A stretch of 64,000 nucleotides of DNA from Desulfoferrobacter suflitae (GCF_022603395.1 NZ_JAIBKA010000002.1:1-64000), one strand, 5' to 3'. Counted from the first letter of the stretch, positions 16,494 to 25,469 are shown. Notes: generated by a model from the sequence alone, not told the origin. Program-made: numbers and translations.

Positions 16494-16997
16494 CTACTCC
16501 AAAGCCGACATGGCTTTGGCGTAGCGCTCCCGTCTCACCTGCGGGATCTCTTCCGGTTTTCCAAAATGCAGGCAGTGGGTCGTACACACGGTCACGCAGG
16601 CCGGCTTCAATCCGGCGTCGACGCGATCTTTACAGTGATCGCACTTGACCACCTTGCCGGTTTCCGGATTCCACTGGGGCGCTCCCCACGGGCAGGCAGA
16701 CATGCACGTTTTGCAGCCTACACAGAGATTTTCATCCACAAAGACAATGCCGTCTCTGGGGCGTTTCTGCATCGCCCCGGTGGGGCAAGCCGCCACGCAC
16801 CACGGATTTTCACAGTGGAAGCAGGGCATGAAGGTATAGGAGGTCTTGGGCAGCTTCCCCACAAATTTGGGGCCCACCGTAACGATCTGACAAATCTTGG
16901 GACCCACAGGCAGGTTCTTGTTGCTTTTGCAGGCTACTTCGCAGCTGTGGCAGCCGATGCATTTCTTTACGTCCTGAAACAGATAATAGTTACTCAT
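16494..16997 (-). CDS. Four-cluster ferredoxin subunit (HycB/DmsB-like)
   Basis: 167 residues with four [4Fe-4S] motifs, as in the electron-transfer subunits of Mo-bisMGD enzymes: 'CIGCHSCEVACK' near residue 15, 'CFHCENPWCVAACP' near 60, 'CVGCKTCMSACPWG' near 92, and 'CDHCKDRVDAG' with a later 'CVTVCTTHC'. No signal peptide is present, so it is cytoplasmic. GGAGAAG precedes the ATG at 16997. It lies 30 bases after the molybdopterin subunit and should carry electrons between that subunit and the flavoprotein encoded next. Confidence 0.92.
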   Translation of the reverse strand: MSNYYLFQDVKKCIGCHSCEVACKSNKNLPVGPKICQIVTVGPKFVGKLPKTSYTFMPCFHCENPWCVAACPTGAMQKRPRDGIVFVDENLCVGCKTCMSACPWGAPQWNPETGKVVKCDHCKDRVDAGLKPACVTVCTTHCLHFGKPEEIPQVRRERYAKAMSALE

Positions 16998-17027
16998 TAG
17001 CGACTTCTCCGTCTGAGAATGGTTGCG

Positions 17028-19109
17028 TTAAGCACACTTTAGGGCAACAAAGGTATCGTGCAGTGCGGGACTTCCACCCACCGTATCACTGATATTTTCC
17101 AACAGCAGGCTGTCGGATACTCCCCTGTTGAAGCAGCGGGTTGCAGCCTGGGCTTCATGGCCGAAACCATGCAGCATGAAGACCGCTTCAGGGTGAATGA
17201 AGTCCGTGACATATGCCCTGATCTTGCCGGCCCCGCGACTGGACGTCACTTCCACCAGCGCACCGTCTGAGATACCCAGCTGGGCCGCCCTGCGGGTGTT
17301 GATCCACAACACGTTTTCCGGTACGATTTCACTCAAATACGGATTGTTCTGGGTTGATACATGGGTGTGCAGAGCGCACCGCCCCATGGTCAAACGGAAC
17401 TTGTCTTCGGGCGAAATCTTGGATTGGTAGGCAGGGAATGACTCGAATCCGGAATTTTCGAGCAAGGAGGAGACCAATTCGATCTTCTTGGAAGGGGTTT
17501 TGAACTTGATCCCATCCTGGCGGTCCCACAGAATCTGTTTGTCCGTGTAGGCGACAAATCCCTTCTCGTCAAAGTCCTCCAGGGTGAAGCCGGTGCCTTC
17601 CAATTGCCACCTGACCAGATCTTCCATGGTTTCGTACGGGAAGTACTGGGCGACCCCCAAACGTTCGGCAATCTGTTTGAGGATGATGGACGCCGGTCGG
17701 GTGTCATAGCGCGGTGGAATAACCTGCTTGCGCAGAAACATTTGGGGCTTCAGTCCATTCGCCTGCTGCACGCAGTCCGTCCGCTCGAGATAAATGGATT
17801 CGGGCAGAATGACATCCGAATACCAGGCGATGTCACTGAAGTTGATATCGATGGTCACGATAAGATCCAGCTTATCCAGAGCCTGCTTGGTGAGATTGGT
17901 GTCCGGGATGGACATCAGCGGATCGAAGCGGTTGGCGATCATTGCTTTGATGGGATACGGATCTTCGTTCAAAATGGCGAACGGAAGCATCTGTCCGACA
18001 CCGTGGTTGGGGTCGGGCAATGGGAAATCCGGCGTTCCCACCTTATCGAATCTCGCGACTTGGACTTTGGGCAGATCCTGTTCGGTGAGCTTGCGCGCGG
18101 GTTTGGCTCCTACTTCTCCCGGCCCCTTCTTGATAAAGTAGCCGCCCTTGGCTTCTATGCTGCCCATGAGCACATTGAGAATGAGAATGGAGCGTCTGAG
18201 ATAGATCTCATCAGTGTGACTGGCGCCGCGATACCCCATGTGGAACACGACGGAAGGCTTATCCTTGCTCACTTCCCTGGCGAAATCTACAATCTCCTCC
18301 GCCGGGATACCCGTCTCCTGCTCTGCCCATTCGGGCGTGTAGGGGCGCACAAAATCCTGCAGCCGGTGCAGCCCGTCCACCCAGCGCTCCACATAGCCGG
18401 CATCGTAAAGCCGCTCCTTGAGGATGACATGGATGAGGGCGTAATTCAGGGCAAGGTCGGTTCCCGGGCGAATCATCCAGTAACGGTTGGCCTTAGTGGC
18501 CGTTACGCTGACACGCGGATCGATGTAAGTGAGCTTCGCCCCCTTATCCAGTGCCTCAGTCACTGCGTTGGCAACCTTAACTTCGATGGCCTCAAAGATG
18601 TTTCGCCCATAAAGAATCAGCTGCTTGGTGTTCTTGTAGTCGATGCCCAATTGCGCATCGGTGTAGCCGAAAAGGGATCGGCAGGCGGTGTTGACTGACC
18701 CCTTGCACAACGCATCGTGGGTGAAGTGATTGGGCGACTTGATGGCCTTCAGAAAAGTCTTGCTGACATGCGTACTCAAATTGGTCCGTTCGCCCAAAAC
18801 AACACTGTGCCCGCCGTACTGGTCGATGATTTCCCTGAGCTTTTCACCCACCATGTCGAGTGCTTCGTCCCAGTCGGCTTGCCGCCATTTGCCCGAACCG
18901 CGGGGCCCGGTACGAATCAGCGGAGTCTGCAGTCGTTCCGAATCATTGAGCAAGGCAATCCCGGCAGATCCGCGCGGGCAAAGACTGCCCTCCATCCCTG
19001 CCACATGCGGATTGCCCTCTATCCACCTGACCTGACCATTTTCTGTAACCACGCGAATGGGGCAGCGCACTGAACACATAAAACAAAGACTGTAAGTTTC
19101 TTTCTGCAT
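17028..19109 (-). CDS. Cytoplasmic molybdopterin oxidoreductase (PhsA/PsrA/formate dehydrogenase superfamily)
   Basis: 693-residue catalytic subunit of the DMSO reductase superfamily. The N-terminal [4Fe-4S] motif has Cys at 9, 12, 16 and 44 ('CFMCSVRC ... CPRG'). The likely Mo-ligand region is 'HDALCKGS' with Cys 135, closest to thiosulfate/polysulfide and nitrate reductase types. Typical pterin-binding stretches include 'LILYGRNIFEA', 'RPGTDLALNYALIHVI' and the late 'HTHVSTQNNPYLSE'. It lacks a Tat signal, so unlike Phs/Psr it is cytoplasmic. A strong GGAGG site precedes the ATG at 19109. It heads a cluster with Fe-S, FAD/NAD(P), CBS and 2Fe-2S proteins. The substrate is not known; formate, sulfur compounds or aldehydes are all possible. 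Confidence 0.85.
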   Translation of the reverse strand: MQKETYSLCFMCSVRCPIRVVTENGQVRWIEGNPHVAGMEGSLCPRGSAGIALLNDSERLQTPLIRTGPRGSGKWRQADWDEALDMVGEKLREIIDQYGGHSVVLGERTNLSTHVSKTFLKAIKSPNHFTHDALCKGSVNTACRSLFGYTDAQLGIDYKNTKQLILYGRNIFEAIEVKVANAVTEALDKGAKLTYIDPRVSVTATKANRYWMIRPGTDLALNYALIHVILKERLYDAGYVERWVDGLHRLQDFVRPYTPEWAEQETGIPAEEIVDFAREVSKDKPSVVFHMGYRGASHTDEIYLRRSILILNVLMGSIEAKGGYFIKKGPGEVGAKPARKLTEQDLPKVQVARFDKVGTPDFPLPDPNHGVGQMLPFAILNEDPYPIKAMIANRFDPLMSIPDTNLTKQALDKLDLIVTIDINFSDIAWYSDVILPESIYLERTDCVQQANGLKPQMFLRKQVIPPRYDTRPASIILKQIAERLGVAQYFPYETMEDLVRWQLEGTGFTLEDFDEKGFVAYTDKQILWDRQDGIKFKTPSKKIELVSSLLENSGFESFPAYQSKISPEDKFRLTMGRCALHTHVSTQNNPYLSEIVPENVLWINTRRAAQLGISDGALVEVTSSRGAGKIRAYVTDFIHPEAVFMLHGFGHEAQAATRCFNRGVSDSLLLENISDTVGGSPALHDTFVALKCA

Positions 19110-19284
19110 TAGCTTCCTCCAACTTGCCCAAGAACCTATGTTGAATTGTTATCTCCCTTGATGGTGACTTCACGATAACTCATTTAAACAGATTTTTCTA
19201 TAAACTCTCGCAACTTATGACGCAATCTCCGGATTAAACGAGCAACTGGACAACGTTTCAGTACGCCGTTGGCAATATCCCGCC

Positions 19285-19647
19285 TCACCCAGCTTCAAGC
19301 AGCTTGTTGATACGACTCTCCAACTCGTCAATTTCAACGGGTTTGCTCAAATACTCCTGGACCCCTAACTGGCGCGCCTTGTTCCTGGTTTCCGGCGATG
19401 AATACCCGGTCACCATCACCACTTTCGTCTGAATTTCATGGCCGTGCAGATACTCCAGAACGCTTATGCCGCTCCTGCCTTTGAGCTTGACGTCGAGCAG
19501 CACAAGATCAGGAGTATTCTGCTGCAGCCACGTTATTGCTTCGTCGGGATCAGCTATGGCGCAAACTTTATGCCCCGAAGTGGATAACACACGCTCCATG
19601 AGTCGGCCTGCATCCTTTTCATCATCGACTACTAAAATGAGCCCCAT
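19285..19647 (-). CDS. Single-domain response regulator (CheY-like)
   Basis: 120 residues, only a receiver domain. Phosphoacceptor Asp is in 'DLVLLDVKLKG', with the acidic pair in 'LVVDDEKDA', Thr in 'VMVTGYSS' and Lys in 'EYLSKPVEI'. GAGG lies eight bases before the ATG at 19647, which gives the expected 'MGLILVVDDE' start; longer starts add no domain. No histidine kinase is adjacent. It points the same way as the molybdoenzyme cluster downstream of it but is separated from that cluster's first gene only by reading order; it follows that cluster's promoter region on the complementary side. Partner kinase unknown. Confidence 0.88.
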   Translation of the reverse strand: MGLILVVDDEKDAGRLMERVLSTSGHKVCAIADPDEAITWLQQNTPDLVLLDVKLKGRSGISVLEYLHGHEIQTKVVMVTGYSSPETRNKARQLGVQEYLSKPVEIDELESRINKLLEAG

Positions 19648-19924
19648 CGCACTGTCCTCGATCGTCATAGGGAGTGGTTTCGCCATGTTTGCCGCGGCTT
19701 CTTGGAAAGCAATTTCTATACCACCCATGAACCGCACCCTGCGGCGCTAATTGCCGGTGCAGCTTTCCTCACCGCCGGGCAAAGAGCCATAACCCCGATC
19801 AACTTCCGCAGGGACAAAGGGGCGCGTCGTTTCCTACCCAGCCAGGGGCGCCGCTGGAATATATCGATGCAGCCACTTTCAGCACCGCTAGATTCTCGCG
19901 GTATGCAGCGCTGTGACGAACATG

Positions 19925-20033
19925 GTGCAATAATTTTTTTGCACTGCAAATTTTTTAGTTCTCCCGTGCAATATATTGTTTTTACACATAGTAAATTTAT
20001 TAGCCTATCATTGGTGCAAGGTTTTGTTGCACC
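19925..20033. repeat. Cluster of GTGCAA-n-TTGCAC inverted repeats
   Basis: GTGCAA at 19925-19930 pairs with TTGCAC at 19939-19944 (8-base spacer). GGTGCAA at 20013-20019 pairs with TTGCACC at 20027-20033 (7-base spacer). A third GTGCAA half-site is at 19966-19971. Repeated half-sites with nearly equal spacing suggest binding by one dimeric regulator; small RNA hairpins are the alternative. Confidence 0.45.
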
Positions 20034-20084
20034 TAAAATCACTTGGTCTCCGAAAATTGGTGGAGTACTTCAAGGGGGGTTCCC

Positions 20085-20212
20085 CCGGGAGCTTGTCCGA
20101 GGACTCCCTCCGCCTTGAGGGTGATGATGTAAGTCATGGACAATTCAACCTTTAGCCCAATTTATCGCCGTCAAGGGGGAGAATAATTTCCCCTTCTCGG
20201 GCAAGCTCCCGG
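20085..20212. repeat. Long inverted repeat, 17-base arms
   Basis: The 17-base arm at 20085-20101 (CCGGGAGCTTGTCCGAG) is the reverse complement, with one mismatch that a G-U pair would tolerate, of 20196-20212. The arms enclose 94 bases. It could be a miniature repeat element, a structured RNA or a terminator region. No target-site duplication was recognised. Confidence 0.45.
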
Positions 20213-20594
20213 TTATTCCTCGAGAATATTGGGGCGTACAGGCAATATCGTATTTTCGCCGAACACACCGCGGACACGGCATGGTTGGACTACGCCTGGT
20301 TGCACAAGCAACACTGAGATGTTGCTCGAACATGGATGAGCGTCTGCGTTGCTCGGATGACCGACGAGGCAAATGGAGCACGTGAATGTGCTGGCATAAA
20401 GTTTGCTCAAGTAACTTCCCGCATTTCGTATTAACCGCTTGGCAGCTTCGCAAAAGAATAATCACTTGAAAGGAGGTGAATTGAGTCAACGGTGAGCCCA
20501 TTGGTGATTTCGTCCAGACGTTGGGCCATCCTGAATATGAAGCGGTTGAAATATAAGTTCAAAACTTTAGAATTCCCGTAAGAGGAGATTATTT

Positions 20595-21890
20595 ATGCGA
20601 ATGAAATTTGGATTCCTAGTTGCTATTTTTATTTTAACTGCTTGGTTTTTGTCGTGGGCGGTTGCACCGGCAACTATGGCTCAGACACAAGAACAGACAA
20701 CGGAACAGGCCGCTCCGGGCAGTGCACCGCAGCAGGCACCCAAGCCGGCGCCTCAGGCTGTCACCCCGCCTCCACCTGCTCAGGCATCTCCGGCACAGAT
20801 TGCGGAAAAAGCCCCTGTAAAAGAGGTCAAGTCATTGGCGGAAGCGATCGAACGGGGCAAGGCTGACGGAACGTTGCCGGCTGACGCCGCCCCCGGTTAC
20901 CTCGGCATCCCCGGCGCTCCTTCACCGGGAATCGTCCTCGGCTTTTTCTGGGCGGTATGGGTCGGCTGGATCTTTTCGACGGTGGGAGCTTTCGGTGGAA
21001 TTATGGCGGGTGTAGGGCATCTGACGGTTTTCGGCCTGGGCGATTATGCCCGCACTTTCAAGCAATCCTCGCCCTTTCTGAACAAGCTCATCACCGACAG
21101 TATCCGCGTATCCAATCAATATCTGGTGGGTTTGAGCGCCGCCATATCGACATTGAACTATTACAAGTTGGGGCGTATCGTATTGCCTCTGGGTATTGCT
21201 CTGGGTTTGGGATCAGTAGTGGGTGCCACCGCCATACCCTGGCTGACCGCCGGAAAAATCAAGCTCAGCCAGTATCAGGGCTGGTTCGGCTTGATCGTTT
21301 TGGTATTGGGCGGCTTCCTCACCTATGAGATGACTCCTGCGGGAGCCAAGAGCAAGAAAGAGGCAAAAGCAGCAGCCCGGGCATTCGAACAGAGCATCAA
21401 AGAGAAAAAGAGTGAGGCGGAGATCGCGGCTATGGGTGTGAAGGTCAGCAGGTTCAGCCTGAGCCAGATCACTTTTTCATTCTTCGGCGTCGAGTTCAAA
21501 TTTAACCCGATCTGGCCGTTCCTCGGCGGAATCGGAATTGCAGCCATCTCTTCATTCATCGGTGTGGGCGGCGGATTTCTGTACGTGCCATTTCTTACCA
21601 GCGTGACCGGTCTGCCCATGTACATTGTGGCGGGAACTTCCGCCTTGACCGTTTTGATCTCTATGATCACCAGTATTTTCAATTACATGATGGCTGGAGC
21701 CATGGTCAGCTGGAGCCTCGTCGGAGTGGAACTGGTGGGAATATTTGTCGGCTCCATGATCGGACCACGCACTTCCAAGTACATCCCGGAAAAGGGGTTG
21801 AAAATTCTTTTCATTGTCCTGGCGGTTTATACCGGCCTTCGCTACTTCTCCAAAGGCTTCTTCGGAGTCAGTTGGGTGCCGCCGTATTAA
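20595..21890 (+). CDS. TauE/SafE-family sulfite or anion exporter with extended N-terminus
   Basis: 431-residue integral membrane protein of the TauE/SafE family, linked to export or uptake of sulfite, sulfoacetate, taurine-derived anions and similar compounds. Residues 1-30 look like a signal or first membrane segment, followed by an unusual Pro/Ala/Gln-rich linker (about 30-75) and then the paired transport domains. Repeat motifs include 'GAFGGIMAGVGHLTVFGLG' (about 130-150) and 'FIGVGGGFLYVPFLTSVTG' (about 320-340). A charged cytoplasmic loop (about 250-290) separates the halves. AGAGGAG precedes the ATG. It is followed after 100 bases by a second membrane protein. Sulfite export fits a sulfur-metabolising anaerobe but is not shown by the sequence. 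Confidence 0.85.
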   Translation: MRMKFGFLVAIFILTAWFLSWAVAPATMAQTQEQTTEQAAPGSAPQQAPKPAPQAVTPPPPAQASPAQIAEKAPVKEVKSLAEAIERGKADGTLPADAAPGYLGIPGAPSPGIVLGFFWAVWVGWIFSTVGAFGGIMAGVGHLTVFGLGDYARTFKQSSPFLNKLITDSIRVSNQYLVGLSAAISTLNYYKLGRIVLPLGIALGLGSVVGATAIPWLTAGKIKLSQYQGWFGLIVLVLGGFLTYEMTPAGAKSKKEAKAAARAFEQSIKEKKSEAEIAAMGVKVSRFSLSQITFSFFGVEFKFNPIWPFLGGIGIAAISSFIGVGGGFLYVPFLTSVTGLPMYIVAGTSALTVLISMITSIFNYMMAGAMVSWSLVGVELVGIFVGSMIGPRTSKYIPEKGLKILFIVLAVYTGLRYFSKGFFGVSWVPPY

Positions 21891-21990
21891 TCCGGGTACC
21901 GGCAGGTTGAACGGACTGTGTAAAGGGCAGAGGCTGCGGGCAGGGAGTGTGCCCGCGGCCTGGCAGTTTTTTTGGTGAGGTGTTTTCAAG

Positions 21991-22563
21991 ATGGAATTTT
22001 TTAGCAGCATTCCCACGTTTCTAGATCACTATCTGATCAGTTTGTATCGAATGACCGCAGATGCCATGGTCAATTTCCTGCTGGGCACCTTTCTTCTGGC
22101 CATGATCACTGTAGTGCTGGGAGAATTCACCGTCTCTCTCGCCCTGCGCTTCAACCGGCGGCACATCGAAACTATGGAGGATGAGCTCACCAAACAGCAC
22201 CAGCTTTCCATGGCGGCCCTGCAGCTTAAGGATCAGCAAGGCTACAAGGCTTGCAACAAACAGGCAAATGATGTGTTTGGCAAATATTTCTTCAACATGA
22301 TCGCCTACAGCGCCGCCTGTTTGTGGCCGGTGCCCTTTGCACTCTCGTGGATGCAGAGCCGCTTTTTAGGCGTTGAATTCCAACTTGCCTACCCTCTTTC
22401 CATCCTCTGGTCTTCGACACAATACATTACAATTTTTATTCTGCTTTATATTCTGGCACGCATTGTGTTCAAAAACATAAGGGGTTACTTGCCCTATTTC
22501 AGACACATTCAAAAAACTCTCGATCTGCATGCGAACACCGCCGGAAAAACATCCGAAGCATAG
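21991..22563 (+). CDS. Uncharacterised membrane protein, partner of the TauE/SafE exporter
   Basis: 190 residues with about three membrane helices (roughly 25-45, 100-120 and 138-160). A charged, probably coiled-coil stretch follows the first helix ('FNRRHIETMEDELTKQHQL', about 55-73). This topology recalls DUF106/EMC3-YidC-like proteins, but motif support is weak. Its ATG lies 100 bases after the exporter's stop, on the same strand, so the two likely share a transcript. The function is not recognised. Confidence 0.6.
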   Translation: MEFFSSIPTFLDHYLISLYRMTADAMVNFLLGTFLLAMITVVLGEFTVSLALRFNRRHIETMEDELTKQHQLSMAALQLKDQQGYKACNKQANDVFGKYFFNMIAYSAACLWPVPFALSWMQSRFLGVEFQLAYPLSILWSSTQYITIFILLYILARIVFKNIRGYLPYFRHIQKTLDLHANTAGKTSEA

Positions 22564-22916
22564 TCTCCGACGACATGGCTGAGTCGGGTCCATGCCTCTG
22601 GTGCCACCGAGGGGCCGCAGTTGGCAAGACCCCTTCAGCATGCCTCTAATCCCCCCGCGGGCTTTCGAATCTGAACCGAATCCAGGAGCCTAAACAAGAC
22701 GGGAAAGCAGCACGAGAATTCCCTTTCCTCTGGCGATCGAAAGCTACCTGCACATGCCCAAGGCGTGTCGCTTCAGGCTGCGCCGGCCAAAAATGATACT
22801 CTTGGTGAACAGTAAATCCAGCGTTCTTGCTCACGACATGCTACAATCTTTGCTGCCGTTGTGCGGTATATTTGCATCAATTTCCCAGTTTGTGCGAGGT
22901 TAAGTGAGGAATCCAG
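22564..22916. other. Intergenic region without recognised gene
   Basis: 353 bases between two plus-strand genes. No coding ORF, tRNA or clear terminator was found. The last 60 bases presumably hold the promoter and ribosome site (GAGG) of the PEP-synthase-like gene; no strong -35/-10 pair could be assigned. Confidence 0.3.
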
Positions 22917-25469
22917 ATGATGCCTCTGATTGAGAGACTACGGCACATTTTTTCCCGAACCTTTACTCCGGACCATCTCGTACGCAAAAAATATCAGGCG
23001 TTTCGGTCACTTCTGGAATTCGACAGTCTGGGCCACAGCCTCATGGCACGGCTCGAACAAGTGCGCGATGAGGAGGAGCGGGTTGATTTCTGCTTCGTCA
23101 GGAAAACTTACCTGCAACTATCCCACGCGATCTCAGCAATGATCGAAGAACTTCGCACCCTGGCACCGAGCCGCTATGAGGCCTTGACCGACATCTTTCA
23201 GCACATCGACCAGGCGATTCATTGTGCACTGGCCGCGGCTGGGTATGACCGGTCAATGCCCCAGGTGCTGCTGCTGGATGAAATACCCGATCACTCCGAA
23301 AAGATGGTCGGCGGCAAGGCGGCGAATCTTGCCGCCGTTTCAAGGAATTTACAACTGCCCATTCCAGCGGGATTTGTCGTGACAGCGCGCGCCTTTCAGG
23401 ACTTCATCAAGTTCAACCGGCTCGAACCCGAAATCGATAAACTGCTTGCTGAACTCAACGTTGAATCGACTTCCTCAATGAAGGCGACGTCTGAAAAAAT
23501 CATGACAATGATCAAGCAGTCCGCGCTGCCTGCCGATCTTGAAGAGGCCATGTCCTTTTTTTGTGCCCGTCTGGTAGGCACGCGCACAATTCCTCTCGCT
23601 CTCCGCAGCAGTGCCGTCGCCGAGGATTCCGAATTCTCCTTTGCCGGTCAATACCGCTCTGTTCTCAATGTTGCTGCCGAGGATCTTGTCGAAGCCTACA
23701 AGGAAGTGATCGCCGGCAAGTATTCCGCGCGAGCCCTCTCATACCGCATCATTAATGGTTTGCTGGATTCAGAAACCCCCATGGCCGTACTGGTTATCCA
23801 GATGATAAACGCCAGAGCGAGCGGCATCCTGTATACACAGGACCCTTTCTCGACCGCAGCCGACAGTGTCAAGATATATTCGGTCTGGGGACTGGCCGAC
23901 CCCCTGGTGAAGGGAAGTGTAGCGCCGGATGTATTCGAGATATTCAAAGACAGCAGCCGCACCATCAAGCAAAGGGAACGGGGCACAAAAAGGCATAAAG
24001 CGGTACTTGCGATGGATGGGAAGGGCATAGAACTGATTGAGCTCGATCCTTCGGAAGCACACAGTATCTCACTGGACGATGAATCGGCAAAGCACTTGGC
24101 GGCATGGGGCGTGAAGCTGGAATCCCATTTCGGAGTCGCCCAGGACGTCGAGTGGTGCATGGATGTTGACGGAAAGCTCTATTTGCTGCAGACACGTCCG
24201 CTAAAATCGGAAGCGACGGCGGATGCCTGCCGGGATATTGCCATTGAGGTGCCGAACGAGATTCTCCTCCACGAGGGTGAAAAAGCGGCATCCGGGAAGG
24301 CAACGGGAAAGGTCGCAAAAATCCTTTCCGATTCGGATTTGCAGAAACTGACTACGGGTTCGGTATTGGTTGCACCCACCACCTCTCCCGAATTTGCTCA
24401 GGTGATCACCAGGCTGTCCGCCATAGTCACGGATGTGGGCTCGGTGGCCGGCCATTTGGGATCAGTTGCCAGGGAACACCGGATACCTACCCTGGTAAAC
24501 ACTGGAAAAGCCACATGCGTTTTGCGTGACGGCCAAACGGTAACGGTTGATGCCGATCGGCAAATAGTTTTTGCCGGCGAAGTGCGGGGATTGAGTGAAG
24601 CACACTGCACCCCCCCCAACAGGTATTTCGAAAGTCCTGTGCAGAAGCGCTTGCAGAGCATTCTCAAACACGTTTCACCGCTTAATTTAACTGATCCAAG
24701 AGATGCCTCCTTCACTCCGGAAAATTGCCGGACCATCAATGACATCCTCCGTTTTGCGCACGAAAAGGCTATTGCCGAGGTCTTCTCGCTGGGAGAGGAA
24801 GGACGCGGCAAGTTTCGAGGGACCCGGAAGCTCAAGTCCGCTATCCCGGTATCGCTGCATATACTCGACCTGGGCGATGGAATTCGCAAGAGAGCCGGAG
24901 AGAGGAAGCAGGTCTCTGTGGAGGATCTGAACAACCCCGGTCTGCGAGCACTCTGGCAAGGTCTCAACCACTCCGGCATAGACTGGTCGTCACTGCCTCC
25001 CGCTTTCGACTGGCAGGAGTTCGATCGAGTGAGCGCCGGGATTGTGGACTTCGAATCCACGCTACTGGCCAGCTTTGCCTTGGTCTCGAAGGATTATCTG
25101 AATATCAACATCCGCTTTGGCTATCATTTTGTAGTCATTGACGGCGTTTGCGGTCACGTTGCCGACAAAAACTACATCTCCATGCGTTTTGAAGGGGGCG
25201 GCGGAGGTTCGCAGGGGCGGCGCATGAGGGTGCAATTTTTGAGTCAAGTCCTGCAGGCATCAGGATTCAAGACCTACCCGCAAGGGGATTGGATCGAAGC
25301 CGATTTGCGCAGATCAACGCAGGAGGAGTCAGAAAATAAACTGCAGGTGCTGGGCCGGTTGCTGGGTTACACCCGCCTGCTTGATATCAGGATTAAGGAT
25401 CGCGGGCATCTGCAGGAGCTCATCGAAGAATTCCTGCAGAAAGATTCCAGTCCGCAGCACCATGATTAG
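22917..25469 (+). CDS. PEP-synthase-like protein with atypical C-terminus
   Basis: 850 residues. Residues about 130-430 form the ATP-grasp pyruvate/PEP-dikinase N-terminal domain ('MVGGKAANLAAVSR', 'LALRSSAVAEDS', 'WCMDVDGKLYLLQTRPL'). Residues about 470-560 form the swivelling phosphohistidine domain with the catalytic His 513 in 'VGSVAGHLGSVARE'. The C-terminal PEP/pyruvate-binding TIM barrel is absent. Residues 560-850 are instead a region with no recognised domain but a glycine-rich 'FEGGGGGSQGRR' motif. Residues 1-110 are also unlike PpsA. It likely transfers phosphate from ATP to its own histidine and on to an unknown acceptor. GAGG precedes the ATG at 22917 by seven bases. Rifampin-phosphotransferase- or PEP synthase-like activity are alternatives. 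Confidence 0.7.
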   Translation: MMPLIERLRHIFSRTFTPDHLVRKKYQAFRSLLEFDSLGHSLMARLEQVRDEEERVDFCFVRKTYLQLSHAISAMIEELRTLAPSRYEALTDIFQHIDQAIHCALAAAGYDRSMPQVLLLDEIPDHSEKMVGGKAANLAAVSRNLQLPIPAGFVVTARAFQDFIKFNRLEPEIDKLLAELNVESTSSMKATSEKIMTMIKQSALPADLEEAMSFFCARLVGTRTIPLALRSSAVAEDSEFSFAGQYRSVLNVAAEDLVEAYKEVIAGKYSARALSYRIINGLLDSETPMAVLVIQMINARASGILYTQDPFSTAADSVKIYSVWGLADPLVKGSVAPDVFEIFKDSSRTIKQRERGTKRHKAVLAMDGKGIELIELDPSEAHSISLDDESAKHLAAWGVKLESHFGVAQDVEWCMDVDGKLYLLQTRPLKSEATADACRDIAIEVPNEILLHEGEKAASGKATGKVAKILSDSDLQKLTTGSVLVAPTTSPEFAQVITRLSAIVTDVGSVAGHLGSVAREHRIPTLVNTGKATCVLRDGQTVTVDADRQIVFAGEVRGLSEAHCTPPNRYFESPVQKRLQSILKHVSPLNLTDPRDASFTPENCRTINDILRFAHEKAIAEVFSLGEEGRGKFRGTRKLKSAIPVSLHILDLGDGIRKRAGERKQVSVEDLNNPGLRALWQGLNHSGIDWSSLPPAFDWQEFDRVSAGIVDFESTLLASFALVSKDYLNINIRFGYHFVVIDGVCGHVADKNYISMRFEGGGGGSQGRRMRVQFLSQVLQASGFKTYPQGDWIEADLRRSTQEESENKLQVLGRLLGYTRLLDIRIKDRGHLQELIEEFLQKDSSPQHHD

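Larger units (their letters stand above)
19648..20594. other. Long AT-rich/structured non-coding region
   Basis: 947 bases between the response regulator (minus) and the TauE/SafE gene (plus). It contains an AT-rich island (about 19925-20040) with repeated GTGCAA/TTGCAC inverted repeats, a long inverted repeat (20085-20212) and small hairpins such as GCAACA/TGTTGC near 20306-20325. No convincing coding region was found. Possible contents are an untranslated RNA, a multi-site operator region or a degraded mobile repeat. Confidence 0.4.

Noticed and set aside
17604-18698. 364-codon plus-strand ORF antisense to the molybdopterin subunit
   Set aside because: Antisense shadow; the minus strand encodes canonical Mo-enzyme motifs.
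20496-20585. 29-codon GTG ORF upstream of the TauE/SafE gene
   Set aside because: The AAGGAGG site upstream fits a nearby TTG that gives only four codons, and the GTG is too far from it; no product signal.
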